A DNA stretch of 30,378 bases, taken from the NCBI GenBank assembly GCA_048550035.1, contig JBLYYQ010000063.1:1-30378 (forward strand). The letters are read 5' to 3'. The notes beneath the pieces are model-generated. The model saw only the letters and a program-made list of their open reading frames with translations, did no database searches and had not been told where the DNA came from. Below, one piece after another: positions 1 to 8,099 of the stretch. Position 1 is the first letter of the stretch. Each line of letters begins with the position of its first letter. Source of the DNA: JBLYYQ01 sp048550035 (GTDB lineage: Bacteria > Nitrospinota_A > UBA7883 > JBLYYQ01). A program made the translations under genes and the position numbers.

Positions 1-859
1 ACTGCTCTCTGAGAGGTGGAGACATTTTTGCCATACTATTGTATTCACCAACTGCATCTTCAGTTAAAGTGAAATGATGAGGTGCAGCTTCTGCACTAAT
101 CTGGACGCCACGGCTTTTTGCCCAACGAACAATATCAACCGATCGTTTTGTTGATATATGAGATACATGTGCTTTCATATCTAAATCTTCTGCCAGAAAT
201 GCTAACCTGGCAACCATGATATCTTCTGCTATTTTAGGTATTCCTACTAATCCTAGCTTTGCTGAAATTAGACCTTCATTCATATCACCTTTACTGTTGA
301 AGCTATAACTTTCAGCATGTTCCATCAGTAACAGGTTGTATAATTTTGATTGCTCCATCGCAGCTCTCATCAGTGATCCATTCTGAATTGAACGCCCATC
401 ATCAGAGAGTGCTACAATACCACCTTTTGCCATGTCATCAATTGAGGCTAGCTGCTCTCCTTGTAATTTAAGAGTCAGCGCACCAACCGGTAAAACAGTT
501 ATAGAAGCATCCTGCTTTCCTTTTTCTATAATGTAGCGGGTCACCTCTTGGTTATCATTTACAGGATTGCTATTTGGCATGCAAAGTATAGTTGTAAATC
601 CACCAGCAGCTCCACTTGCAGCTCCTGAGCTGATATCTTCTTTATACTCAAAACCAGGGTCGCGAAGATGCGTATGGATATCTATCAGACCAGCAGTCAC
701 CCACTTCCCTCTAGCATCAACAATATCTATACTGTCAGAGAGCTCTATAGTGTCACTAATCTGGGCTATAGAACCATCAACAATTAAGAGGTCTGCAACC
801 TGATCAAAGCTAGTTGCAGGATCAATGACACGTCCAGACTTAATTAGTAATTTTTTCAT
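1..859 (-). CDS. pyrC: Dihydroorotase, class I (partial, C-terminus beyond window)
   Basis: Catalyses ring closure of carbamoyl-aspartate to dihydroorotate, the third step of de novo pyrimidine synthesis, in the cytosol. Translating the minus strand from the ATG at 859 gives 286 uninterrupted residues that run off the window edge; the family is about 430 residues. Visible class I landmarks are the metal-binding DIHTHLRDPG motif near residue 60, the ALSDDG aspartate region, the MEHAES and HVSHIST histidines, and MSPPLR just before the edge. The start follows the pyrB stop by 7 bp, so it is the third gene of pyrR-pyrB-pyrC. In class I systems PyrC often forms a complex with PyrB (known for the family, not shown here). 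Identity is near certain; only the C-terminal part cannot be judged. Confidence 0.95.
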   Translation of the reverse strand, partial: MKKLLIKSGRVIDPATSFDQVADLLIVDGSIAQISDTIELSDSIDIVDARGKWVTAGLIDIHTHLRDPGFEYKEDISSGAASGAAGGFTTILCMPNSNPVNDNQEVTRYIIEKGKQDASITVLPVGALTLKLQGEQLASIDDMAKGGIVALSDDGRSIQNGSLMRAAMEQSKLYNLLLMEHAESYSFNSKGDMNEGLISAKLGLVGIPKIAEDIMVARLAFLAEDLDMKAHVSHISTKRSVDIVRWAKSRGVQISAEAAPHHFTLTEDAVGEYNSMAKMSPPLREQ

Positions 860-866
860 AGTATGT

Positions 867-1823
867 TTAATGTTTTGAAAGTAGCAAAAACAAGATTGCC
901 ATCCGAATTGCAATCCCATTGGTAACTTGCTCTAATATTAGTGAGCGATGATTATAGATTGTCTCTTGATCTAGTTCGATACCGGCATTAACAGGACCAG
1001 GATGTAGTAGTATCGCATTACGATTGGCTAGCTTTAGTATCGACTGATTGATCTGATAGTTATTGGCATACTCTCTTGTCGATGGTAACCAGCTTTCAAG
1101 GAGTCGCTCTTTTTGAATCCTCAGCGCTATAACAACATCAACACCTTTAATAGCCTCTTTGAGATTGTAAAATACCTTATCAGCCATTAACTCGGCTTTC
1201 GCTGGCATTAACTGAGGAGGGCTACAGATTGATCGCTCTATATTGAGTGTCTTCATCCCTATAAGATTTGATCGTGCAACCCTAGAGTTGGCAATATCAC
1301 CTACGATTAAGACTTTCAAACCTTCAAAAGTACCAAAATGGTTTCGGATTGTAAATAGATCTAGTAATGCCTGTGTTGGATGTTCATGTCGCCCGTCACC
1401 ACCATTAACTATAGGGCAATTAATCCACTTAGTTGCTTGAGATGGAATTCCTGCGCTAGCAGAACGGATAACAATTAAGTCAGGCTTCATCGCTTCTAAT
1501 GTCCGAAGCGATTCTCTAAATGATTCTCCTTTGGTCATTGATGATGACTTGCCACTTATATTGACAAGATCTGCAAAGAGACGTTTTGCTCCAATTTCGA
1601 AGCTTGTTCTTGTCCGCGTTGAAGGTTCTAAAAAATAGTTTATTATTGTCTTGCCACGTAGTGCTGGGATTTTCTTAACTTCTCGATTAGAGACCTCCTT
1701 CATTGCTTCTGCTACATCTAATATATTTGTAATATCAGTATCAGTTAATTGTGAGATCGTTACAAGGTCATGATGGTTAAACTGGGACTTTGCTTTAATC
1801 GGTAATAATTCTTCGTTATTCAT
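867..1823 (-). CDS. pyrB: Aspartate carbamoyltransferase catalytic chain
   Basis: Condenses carbamoyl phosphate with aspartate, the committed step of pyrimidine synthesis. The 318-residue protein has the usual length and both carbamoyl-phosphate signatures: STRTRTSFE near residue 70 and HEHPTQALLDL near residue 147, followed by the LIVGDIANSRVARSN aspartate-domain segment. The ATG at 1823 is preferred over a TTG one codon upstream: it overlaps the pyrR stop as TGATG and sits just after an AGGTGG ribosome site inside the pyrR end, indicating translational coupling. No pyrI regulatory chain is present nearby. This fits control through PyrR rather than allosteric regulation of the E. coli type, which is an inference. 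Confidence 0.97.
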   Translation of the reverse strand: MNNEELLPIKAKSQFNHHDLVTISQLTDTDITNILDVAEAMKEVSNREVKKIPALRGKTIINYFLEPSTRTRTSFEIGAKRLFADLVNISGKSSSMTKGESFRESLRTLEAMKPDLIVIRSASAGIPSQATKWINCPIVNGGDGRHEHPTQALLDLFTIRNHFGTFEGLKVLIVGDIANSRVARSNLIGMKTLNIERSICSPPQLMPAKAELMADKVFYNLKEAIKGVDVVIALRIQKERLLESWLPSTREYANNYQINQSILKLANRNAILLHPGPVNAGIELDQETIYNHRSLILEQVTNGIAIRMAILFLLLSKH

Positions 1824-2368
1824 CAACCACCTAACGCTAATACTACATCTTCACCATCAGTCTCCATCAATCTTACAAAGACCCGTTCAATGTATTGAGT
1901 TGGCAAGTTTTTCCCGCAGTAATCGGGTCTAATTGGTAATTCACGATGACCTCTATCAATTAATACCGCAAGCTGGATACTATCAGGGCGACCAAGATCA
2001 AACAGTGCTCGAATTGCTGCGTTGATTGTTCGACCTGTAAAGAGAACATCATCTACTATAATTAATTTCTTAGCTTCAATAGAGAAGTCGATCTGACTTG
2101 TAGTCGGAACTGATCTATTATTAGTCCCAAAATCATCACGATATAAGGTGACATCCAACATCCCATAGTCGACCGATTGAGCAGTAGCTTTTTTGATAGT
2201 CTCAGCAATCCTGCTTGCCATCACAGCTCCTCTAGTCTTGATTCCGATAAGAGCTAACTGATTAATATCTTGATTGCGCTCAATAATCTCATATCCTATT
2301 CGAGTCAATTTCTGTGCAATCTCGTTAGATGATATTAATATATGAGACTGGTTTTTCTTAGCAGTCAT
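1823..2368 (-). CDS. pyrR: Bifunctional pyr operon regulator / uracil phosphoribosyltransferase
   Basis: PyrR binds pyr mRNA in a UMP-dependent way and can make UMP from uracil and PRPP. The 181-residue protein starting at ATG 2368 matches the family length. The PRPP-binding loop LIIVDDVLFTGRT lies at about residues 102-113, and the conserved RG(A/T) turn and LIDRGHRELPIRPD segment are present. A 13-residue-longer reading from a TTG at 2407 is possible, but the extension would fall in the leader hairpin and looks non-conserved. The gene is first in pyrR-pyrB-pyrC. Its 150-nt leader carries a PyrR-loop-like sequence, so autoregulation is likely. No strong Shine-Dalgarno site precedes the ATG; the candidate AGATAGTAG lies within a hairpin. 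Confidence 0.95.
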   Translation of the reverse strand: MTAKKNQSHILISSNEIAQKLTRIGYEIIERNQDINQLALIGIKTRGAVMASRIAETIKKATAQSVDYGMLDVTLYRDDFGTNNRSVPTTSQIDFSIEAKKLIIVDDVLFTGRTINAAIRALFDLGRPDSIQLAVLIDRGHRELPIRPDYCGKNLPTQYIERVFVRLMETDGEDVVLALGG

Positions 2369-2372
2369 AGCT

Positions 2373-2405
2373 ACTATCTTTGCAAATGAATATGTAATAG
2401 ATAGC
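2373..2405 (-). promoter_or_regulatory. Hairpin masking the pyrR ribosome-binding region
   Basis: GCUAUCU (2399-2405 on the minus strand) can pair with AGAUAGU (2373-2379), which ends four bases before the pyrR ATG and holds the only purine-rich stretch there. No U-run follows, so this looks like a translational rather than a transcriptional switch. Fold predicted by eye. Confidence 0.35.
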
Positions 2406-2471
2406 AACCCTTGGGAATCGCTGATCAGCTAAACTCGTAGCGGTAGTAATATTTCCTTCCATATCTGGCAA

Positions 2472-2505
2472 TCTTCCTAGCCTCTCAAGGACTAAATTAA
2501 AGAGA
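2472..2505 (-). promoter_or_regulatory. PyrR-binding-loop-like RNA element in pyr leader
   Basis: The minus-strand transcript contains AGUCCUUGAGAGGCU (2479-2493) flanked by UAG/CUA, then GGAAGA. The Firmicutes PyrR-binding loop has the consensus ARUCCNGNGAGGYU, closed by CAG/CUG-type pairs and followed by an AGAAGG-type bulge. This copy matches apart from about one extra base in the loop. An upstream UUCUCU (about 2502-2507) could instead pair with GAGAG of the loop, giving two exclusive folds. Position in the 5' leader of pyrR itself strongly supports the call; binding is inferred. Confidence 0.55.
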
Positions 2506-2524
2506 ACCTCTAAATCTTTGTTCA

Positions 2525-2552
2525 ATAATAACTAATAAAAATTCAAATGCAA
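2525..2552 (-). promoter_or_regulatory. Candidate sigma-70-type promoter of pyrRBC
   Basis: On the minus strand a TTGCAT -35 box (2547-2552) and a TATTAT -10 box (2525-2530) are separated by 16 bp, five of six -10 positions matching consensus. Predicted transcription start is near 2518, giving a leader of about 150 nt before the pyrR ATG at 2368. Based on consensus only. Confidence 0.5.
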
Positions 2553-2570
2553 GTCTAAAAAATCTATATC

Positions 2571-2600
2571 TTGCTTTTAAATTCAAACTAACTGTAAAAT
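2571..2600 (+). promoter_or_regulatory. Candidate promoter for rpiB
   Basis: TTGCTT (2571-2576) and TAAAAT (2595-2600) are separated by 18 bp, with TG directly before the -10 box. The start would be near 2607, upstream of the ATG at 2632 but downstream of the alternative ATG at 2599. This supports the shorter rpiB reading. It diverges from the pyrR promoter. Confidence 0.4.
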
Positions 2601-2631
2601 GGCTTTTCCCTTATATAAACCGACAGATAAT

Positions 2632-3087
2632 ATGAGAAATAAAATAGTAATTGCATCCGATCATGCTGGATTTGAGCTAAAAAGTAGTCTGATTTTAGAA
2701 TTAACTAATGGAGGTTATATTGTTGAAGATGTAGGTTGCAATTCGGCTGAGTCGGTCGACTATCCAGATTATGCCTATCAGTTGACTGACCTTATAAATT
2801 CAGATAATAATCTGCTTGGAATCTTGATCTGTGCAACAGGGATAGGAATGTCTGTTGCTGCCAATAAGGTTAAAGGGATCCGTGCTGCGTTAGTTACCGA
2901 TAAATATATGGCAACGATGGCAAAATTGCATAACGATGCTAATATCTTAGTTATTCCTGCTAAAATTGTTGATGCCAACCTTGCTATTGAGATGGTGCTA
3001 GCTTGGGCTACTACAGAATTTGAAGGGGGTCGTCATGAACGAAGAATTAATAAAATCAGATCTTTTGAAGAGGGTAAATCATCATAA
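2632..3087 (+). CDS. rpiB: Ribose-5-phosphate isomerase B
   Basis: Interconverts ribose-5-phosphate and ribulose-5-phosphate in the non-oxidative pentose phosphate pathway. The 151-residue product fits the RpiB/LacAB family (E. coli about 149). IVIASDHAGFELK is at the N-terminus, SVDYPDYA near residue 41, the catalytic-cysteine loop CATGIGMSVAANK begins at Cys67, and FEGGRHERR lies near the C-terminus. An in-frame ATG at 2599 would add 11 residues (MAFPLYKPTDN), but these are atypical for the family and overlap the predicted -10 box. glyA follows after 84 bp; rpiB-glyA adjacency is common in Deltaproteobacteria-like genomes (established knowledge). Confidence 0.95.
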   Translation: MRNKIVIASDHAGFELKSSLILELTNGGYIVEDVGCNSAESVDYPDYAYQLTDLINSDNNLLGILICATGIGMSVAANKVKGIRAALVTDKYMATMAKLHNDANILVIPAKIVDANLAIEMVLAWATTEFEGGRHERRINKIRSFEEGKSS

Positions 3088-3171
3088 AGGAAATTCTCAA
3101 TCAAGAGGTCATTGCAGATTATAAATAGTAGAAACTTTTTTTAACAACTTCAATTCATTATAAGGTTTTAC

Positions 3172-4431
3172 ATGTCACTCAGTAATAAATTAGATGCTAT
3201 TTTAAGGGAGGTTGATCCTCAGATTCATGCTGCAATTTCATCGGAATTGCAGCGCCAAGAGAGCTGTTTAGAGTTAATTGCGTCCGAAAACAATGTATCG
3301 AAGGCTGTTCTTGCAGCGCAAGGCTCAATTTTGACAAATAAGTATGCAGAAGGATATCCTGGCAAACGTTACTATGGTGGTTGCGAGCATGTTGATAAGA
3401 TAGAATCTATCGCAATAAGCAGGGCAAAAGAGCTATTTAATGGAGAATATGTCAATGTTCAACCACACTCTGGCTCACAAGCAAATCAGGCGGTCTATTT
3501 TTCAATATTAAATCCTGGCGATACGATCATGGGACTTAACCTTGCCCATGGAGGACATCTAACACATGGGCATCCATTGAATTTATCAGGCAAGCTATTT
3601 AATGTAGAACCATATAATGTTTCAAAAGAGAGTGAAACATTAGATTTTGATGAGCTTTATGAAATCGCAAGAAGGGTGAAGCCAAAACTAATTATTGCAG
3701 GTGCCAGTGCCTATCCGAGGCAATTAGATTGGGAAAAGTTTAGAACTATTGCCGATGAGGTAGGTGGATATCTTATGGTCGACATGGCTCATATTGCAGG
3801 ACTAGTAGCTGCAAAACTTCATCCAAATCCGGTCGGTATTGCTGATTTTGTTACCACCACTTGTCATAAAACATTAAGAGGACCTCGCTCTGGAATGGTT
3901 TTAGCTAAGGAGCAATTTGGGAAAGGTATTGACCGAAGCCTCTTTCCAGGTCTGCAAGGTGGACCATTGATGCATGTGATAGCTGCAAAGGCGGTTGCAT
4001 TTAAGGAAGCAATGAGTCCTGAATTTGTTGAATATCAGCACCAAATATTGAAAAACAGTAGACGTCTTGCCGAAGTTTTAGATCAAAATAGTGATTTGAG
4101 AATTGTATCTGGTGGAACTGATACTCATCTTGTGTTAGTTGATACACGCCCAGTTAAACTCAATGGCAAGCAGGCAGAGGAGGCGTTAGAAAAGGGGGGG
4201 ATTACGGTCAACAAAAATGCAATCCCATTTGATCCTGAAAAACCGTTCATTACTTCTGGAATCAGACTTGGGACTCCATCGTTAACAACAAGAGGTTTTA
4301 AAGAAGAACAGATTGAGATTGTAGGATCGTGGATTATTGAGGCATTAAAAAATAGTGATAACGATTCTAAATTAAAGAGTATTAAAGGTAAAGTAGAAGA
4401 GCTTTGCGCAGACTACCCTATCTATAGCTAG
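3172..4431 (+). CDS. glyA: Serine hydroxymethyltransferase
   Basis: PLP enzyme that moves the serine hydroxymethyl group to tetrahydrofolate, supplying glycine and one-carbon units. The 419-residue protein has the family length. SENNVS near residue 38, NKYAEGYPGKRYYGG (56-70), the histidine-rich HGGHLTHGHP (126-135), VDMAHIAGLVA and the PLP lysine in TTTCHKTLRGPRSG (Lys233) are all present, so it should be active. Start ATG 3172 follows a weak TAAGG. The TAG stop lies inside a GC-richer hairpin (see terminator entry). The next gene starts 32 bp later on the same strand. Confidence 0.97.
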   Translation: MSLSNKLDAILREVDPQIHAAISSELQRQESCLELIASENNVSKAVLAAQGSILTNKYAEGYPGKRYYGGCEHVDKIESIAISRAKELFNGEYVNVQPHSGSQANQAVYFSILNPGDTIMGLNLAHGGHLTHGHPLNLSGKLFNVEPYNVSKESETLDFDELYEIARRVKPKLIIAGASAYPRQLDWEKFRTIADEVGGYLMVDMAHIAGLVAAKLHPNPVGIADFVTTTCHKTLRGPRSGMVLAKEQFGKGIDRSLFPGLQGGPLMHVIAAKAVAFKEAMSPEFVEYQHQILKNSRRLAEVLDQNSDLRIVSGGTDTHLVLVDTRPVKLNGKQAEEALEKGGITVNKNAIPFDPEKPFITSGIRLGTPSLTTRGFKEEQIEIVGSWIIEALKNSDNDSKLKSIKGKVEELCADYPIYS

Positions 4432-4441
4432 GGTAGATTTT
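4413..4441 (+). terminator. Intercistronic hairpin over the glyA stop codon
   Basis: CTACCCTA (4413-4420) and TAGGGTAG (4429-4436) are perfect 8-bp arms around an 8-nt loop, followed by A and TTTT (4438-4441). The glyA TAG stop (4429-4431) is the first codon of the right arm. The T-run is short and the next gene is only 23 bp on, so partial termination or mRNA end protection is as likely as full termination. Confidence 0.5.
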
Positions 4442-4463
4442 AATAAGGAGCTACTTTTAAATT

Positions 4464-5093
4464 ATGTCTAAAGTATACCCTGTGATGTTGAACATTGCAG
4501 GCGGATTAGTTGTGGTCATAGGTGGTGGAAAAGTTGCGCTGAGGAAAATTAAATCGTTATTAGAGGCAGATGCTGATCTACTGGTTGTGTCGCCTATGGT
4601 GGTTGATGAGATTAAAGAGCTTCATGCTAATCATAGTTTACGATTAATTACAAAAGAGTTTGAACCATCAGTTTTAAATCAAGCAAAGTTTGCATTTGCA
4701 TGTACAAATAGCAAAGAGGTGAATCGTCAGGTTTATGAAGTAGCGGTCAGTCAGAATATATTTGTAAATGTGGTTGATCAACCGGAACTTTCAACATTTT
4801 TTGTCCCATCGACTTTAAGGCGGGGATTATTGACGATCTCATTTTCGACTTCAGCAGCTAGCCCTGCAATCTCTAAATATTTGCGAGAACAGCTAGAATC
4901 GAAGTTTACACAAAGTTGGGAACCATTTTTAGAGCTATTAGCAGCTGCTAGAAAAAAAATATTAAGTAGCCAGCTGTCAGATGAAGAGAGAAGAGCTAAA
5001 CTGTTGTCAATCTCAGATAAAAGATTGGTAGATTTAGTATTTGCAAGTAAACTAGAGCAGGTAAAGTCAATAATTGCAAAGATAGTAGACTGA
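4464..5093 (+). CDS. Precorrin-2 dehydrogenase / sirohydrochlorin ferrochelatase-like protein
   Basis: Matches the N-terminal half of CysG (Met8-type), which oxidises precorrin-2 with NAD and can insert iron to give siroheme. The 209 residues open with MLNIAGGLVVVIGGGKVALR, a GGGxVA Rossmann loop typical of the family. FVNVVDQPELSTFFVPST near residue 95 and ISFSTSAASPAISKYLREQL near residue 125 follow. No uroporphyrinogen methyltransferase domain is attached. AAGGAG at 4445-4450 is 13 nt before the ATG, a long spacing. The stop overlaps the next start as TGATG. In Deltaproteobacteria this gene commonly precedes a CcsA-like protein and hemA, as here (established knowledge). Confidence 0.88.
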   Translation: MSKVYPVMLNIAGGLVVVIGGGKVALRKIKSLLEADADLLVVSPMVVDEIKELHANHSLRLITKEFEPSVLNQAKFAFACTNSKEVNRQVYEVAVSQNIFVNVVDQPELSTFFVPSTLRRGLLTISFSTSAASPAISKYLREQLESKFTQSWEPFLELLAAARKKILSSQLSDEERRAKLLSISDKRLVDLVFASKLEQVKSIIAKIVD

Positions 5094-5875
5094 TGACATA
5101 TTGGATAGTAGTTTCAATCATGTTTTATACGATAGGAACAGTTAAATATCTCCTCTTTCTTGGATTAAAATCACGGCTGATCGGTGTTTTAGCTACACTT
5201 ATGATTGCAGCTGGCTTTCTAAGCGAAACTATAGGTCTAATAGATATTTCGATGCAAACAGGGCATGGTCCATATCAAACAAGATATGAGCAGTTTTTAT
5301 TTGGGGGTTGGACTACGTTTGGTCTATTTTTAATTATAATCGGCTATTTTCGGATCAAACCACTCGGGGCATTTATGGCACCTATTGGACTACTATTTAT
5401 GGTACTGGCATCACTCTTTTCAGCGATACTAGAATCGCCACCTCCGTTGAAAATGTTCTGGCTTACGATGCATCAGACGATCTCATTTATATATTTTTCA
5501 GCATTTGTGTTAGTTTTTGCAGCTGGCGCGATGTATCTCCTGCAAGAGTATGAGTTAAAGCATAAACATTTTGGTCTATTTTATAAAGTGCTTCCATCGT
5601 TAGCACTACTTGACAATCTAAACCGTGTTGGATTGATTTTAGGATTACCATTGATTATGGTAAGTCTGATTTCAGCATCGTTCTGGTCGCATCATCGCTA
5701 TGGACTCTATATGAAGCACGATCTTTCAACTGTTGCTATGATGGCAGCCGTGCTATTTTACCTATCTGCATTAATTGGAAGAAGCTTGTTTAATTTTAAT
5801 GGTCATAAGGCGGCATTGATTAGTATAATAGGCTTCATAATAATGCTGCTTGGACTTTTTAATCATATAATCTAA
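5093..5875 (+). CDS. CcsA/HemX-like cytochrome c assembly membrane protein
   Basis: A 260-residue, very hydrophobic protein with about eight predicted membrane spans and almost no soluble domain. It resembles the HemX/CcsA (cytochrome c assembly) family. Histidines in MFWLTMHQTISF (near residue 125) and in SFWSHHRYG (near residue 200) could be heme ligands as in CcsA. The exact WGxxWxWD signature of true CcsA is not evident, so a role in heme handling or hemA regulation (HemX) is equally possible. Start ATG 5093 overlaps the preceding stop; hemA follows after 9 bp. The family call is fairly sure, the precise job is not. Confidence 0.8.
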   Translation: MTYWIVVSIMFYTIGTVKYLLFLGLKSRLIGVLATLMIAAGFLSETIGLIDISMQTGHGPYQTRYEQFLFGGWTTFGLFLIIIGYFRIKPLGAFMAPIGLLFMVLASLFSAILESPPPLKMFWLTMHQTISFIYFSAFVLVFAAGAMYLLQEYELKHKHFGLFYKVLPSLALLDNLNRVGLILGLPLIMVSLISASFWSHHRYGLYMKHDLSTVAMMAAVLFYLSALIGRSLFNFNGHKAALISIIGFIIMLLGLFNHII

Positions 5876-5884
5876 AAGGTATTA

Positions 5885-7150
5885 ATGGACATTATTGTTG
5901 TTGGCTTAAATCATGATAGTGCGCCGGTACAAACGAGAGAGAAGCTGGTAATTCCTGAAAATCGGCTTGATGAAGCATTTAAAGTGTTCAAGAGTAAGAA
6001 TCCTGAAGTATTAGAGTCTGTAATAATTTCGACCTGCAACCGAGTCGAAATTTATGCTCGGACAACAGATATTGAACAAGGCATGCAAGGATGTAAGAAT
6101 TTCTTTGCAGAGTATAACGAGATAGATAAAGCAGAGTTGGGGGAAGTACTCTATTCTTATCAGAACGAAGATGCGATTGAGCATCTTTTTAAAGTTGCCA
6201 GTTCACTTGATTCTATGATTATAGGTGAGCCACAAATATTAGGGCAGGTTAAGTTAGCCTACAAGATGGCACGAAATAACTTTGCCACAGGCATGATATT
6301 AAATCAACTTTTTGAACATAGTTTTTTATGTGCAAAAAAAGTAAGAACCAATACGACAATTGGTGAAAATCCAGTTTCTGTCGCATATGCTGTTGTGGAG
6401 CTTACAGAGAAGATTTTTGGTGATCTACAAGATAAGACTGTTTTACTCGTAGGTGGCGGCGAGATGATAGAGTTATCTGCAAAGTATATGGTAGCCAAAG
6501 GTGTCAAGACTGTTCTAATTTCGAATCGGACTACTCATCGTGCAATAGCATTGGCTCGCAAATTTGCAGGCGAAACGGTAAGATTTGATAATTTAGCCGA
6601 AGAATTAAAACGGGCTGATATAGTAATAACCTCGACTGGTGCGCCTCATTTTGTAATTCGAACTACTGTTGCAAAAGAGGCTATGTTAGCACGGAACAAC
6701 CTTCCAATATTCTTTGTTGATATTGCTGTTCCGCGTGATATCGAACCTTCAATCAATGATCTGGAAAACTGCTATCTTTATGATATTGATGATCTTAAAT
6801 CTGTTATAGAGGCAAATAAGTTTGAGCGCGAAAAAGAGGCAAAAAAAGCATTTAAAATTATAAAGGAAGAGGTTGATCAATTTGTAAGATGGACTGAAGA
6901 ATTAGAGTTAGCTCCCCTGATTATCGCTTTAAGAAAGTTTGGTAATGATATAAGAAAGAGTGAACTAGCTAAGTTCAAAAATAAATTTCAGAATATATCA
7001 GACTCAGATTTTGAGCTAGTTGATCGACTATCTGAATCGATTGTCAACAAGATAATCCATACTCCGATTACAACGATCAAAAAGAATGATGGATCGTATC
7101 AAGGCCCTTATTTAATTAGGGCGGTGAAATATCTCTTCGGCTTCAAGTAA
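5885..7150 (+). CDS. hemA: Glutamyl-tRNA reductase
   Basis: Reduces glutamyl-tRNA to glutamate-1-semialdehyde with NADPH, the first step of C5-pathway tetrapyrrole synthesis. The 421-residue protein has the usual length. VVGLNHDSAPV is at the N-terminus, the catalytic cysteine is in IISTCNRVEIY (Cys51), SLDSMIIGEPQILGQVK follows near residue 105, the NADPH loop LVGGGEMIEL lies near residue 188, and a C-terminal dimerisation helix region is present. An AAAAGG ribosome site precedes the ATG. Gene order (siroheme gene, CcsA-like, hemA, hemC) supports a tetrapyrrole operon. Confidence 0.97.
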   Translation: MDIIVVGLNHDSAPVQTREKLVIPENRLDEAFKVFKSKNPEVLESVIISTCNRVEIYARTTDIEQGMQGCKNFFAEYNEIDKAELGEVLYSYQNEDAIEHLFKVASSLDSMIIGEPQILGQVKLAYKMARNNFATGMILNQLFEHSFLCAKKVRTNTTIGENPVSVAYAVVELTEKIFGDLQDKTVLLVGGGEMIELSAKYMVAKGVKTVLISNRTTHRAIALARKFAGETVRFDNLAEELKRADIVITSTGAPHFVIRTTVAKEAMLARNNLPIFFVDIAVPRDIEPSINDLENCYLYDIDDLKSVIEANKFEREKEAKKAFKIIKEEVDQFVRWTEELELAPLIIALRKFGNDIRKSELAKFKNKFQNISDSDFELVDRLSESIVNKIIHTPITTIKKNDGSYQGPYLIRAVKYLFGFK

Positions 7151-7169
7151 GATTTAAATAAAGAAAATA

Positions 7170-8096
7170 ATGGCAGATAAATTAATAATTGCAACACGCA
7201 AATCACCACTTGCACTATGGCAAGCAAACTTTATTAAAGAGCAGCTGTTGCTAAAGCATGATATTGAAATTGAACTTCTTAAGGTGGTAACCCAAGGTGA
7301 TAAGTTACTTGATTTACCACTATCGCAAATAGGTGGTAAATCACTTTTTGTCAAAGAACTTGAGAGCGCATTATTAGATGGCAAAGCAGATCTTGCGGTT
7401 CATTCACTAAAGGATGTGGCTTATGAGATTCCAGATAGTCTTGCTATTGCTACTGTTTGCAAGCGGACTATTCGTGCAGATGTATTGGTTAGCAACGATA
7501 ATATCCCTTTTAATCAGTTGCGAGAAGGAGCTACAATAGGTTCTTCATCGTTAAGGCGTCAAGCTCAGCTACTAAATCTACGACCTGACCTTAACATTGT
7601 TCCATTGCGAGGGAATGTCGGGACGAGGTTAGCAAAGCTTAAAACTGAACCGATTGATGCAATAGTATTAGCAGAAGCAGGTCTTGTTCGACTTGGGTTA
7701 GAAGATACTATAACCGAACATTTTAATAGTGATACTTTTATTCCAGCTGCAGGACAAGGGGCGCTTGCAATTGAGACAAGAATTGATGATATAAGGACCA
7801 CATCATACCTAGATTTCCTTAATGATCCGACCACGATGGCAGAGGTTGAGGCTGAACGAGCATTTGTTGAACGATTAGGGGCAGGATGCCAAGCGCCGAT
7901 TGGGGCTTCTGCAAAATTAGTTGAGAACAATATTATTCACCTTACCGGTATTGTCGGATCTGTTGATGGGAAGACGATCTTCAAGGAGAGTCTTACATTT
8001 CCTCATTGTGACAGATTTGAAAAAGGGAGAGAACTTGCCACGCGGCTACTTGCAAAAGGTGCTGATAAGATTATAGATTCATTAAAAGTAGATTAG
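7170..8096 (+). CDS. hemC: Porphobilinogen deaminase (hydroxymethylbilane synthase)
   Basis: Joins four porphobilinogens into hydroxymethylbilane. The 308-residue protein shows IATRKSPLALWQA at the N-terminus, KSLFVKELESALL near residue 57, AVHSLKDV (76-83), GSSSLRRQAQLL (124-135), LRGNVGTRL (146-154) and the dipyrromethane-cofactor cysteine Cys240 in GAGCQAPIGA. All key residues are kept. hemA lies 19 bp upstream and pyrK starts 3 bp downstream. The usual next gene hemD is absent; the operon switches to pyrimidine genes instead. Confidence 0.97.
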   Translation: MADKLIIATRKSPLALWQANFIKEQLLLKHDIEIELLKVVTQGDKLLDLPLSQIGGKSLFVKELESALLDGKADLAVHSLKDVAYEIPDSLAIATVCKRTIRADVLVSNDNIPFNQLREGATIGSSSLRRQAQLLNLRPDLNIVPLRGNVGTRLAKLKTEPIDAIVLAEAGLVRLGLEDTITEHFNSDTFIPAAGQGALAIETRIDDIRTTSYLDFLNDPTTMAEVEAERAFVERLGAGCQAPIGASAKLVENNIIHLTGIVGSVDGKTIFKESLTFPHCDRFEKGRELATRLLAKGADKIIDSLKVD

Positions 8097-8099
8097 ACT

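Noticed and set aside
2380..2535. A roughly 50-codon minus-strand frame in the pyr leader (from a TTG near 2524) that runs into the pyrR start.
   Set aside because: It covers the PyrR-loop-like element and both leader hairpins, starts with TTG without a ribosome site, and matches no family I know; regulatory RNA explains the region better.
5308..5553. 81-residue frame inside the CcsA-like gene, and similar long frames opposite hemC, pyrD, coaD, kdsD and mutS.
   Set aside because: They lie wholly within well-identified genes, lack ribosome sites and show no family motifs; they are coding shadows.
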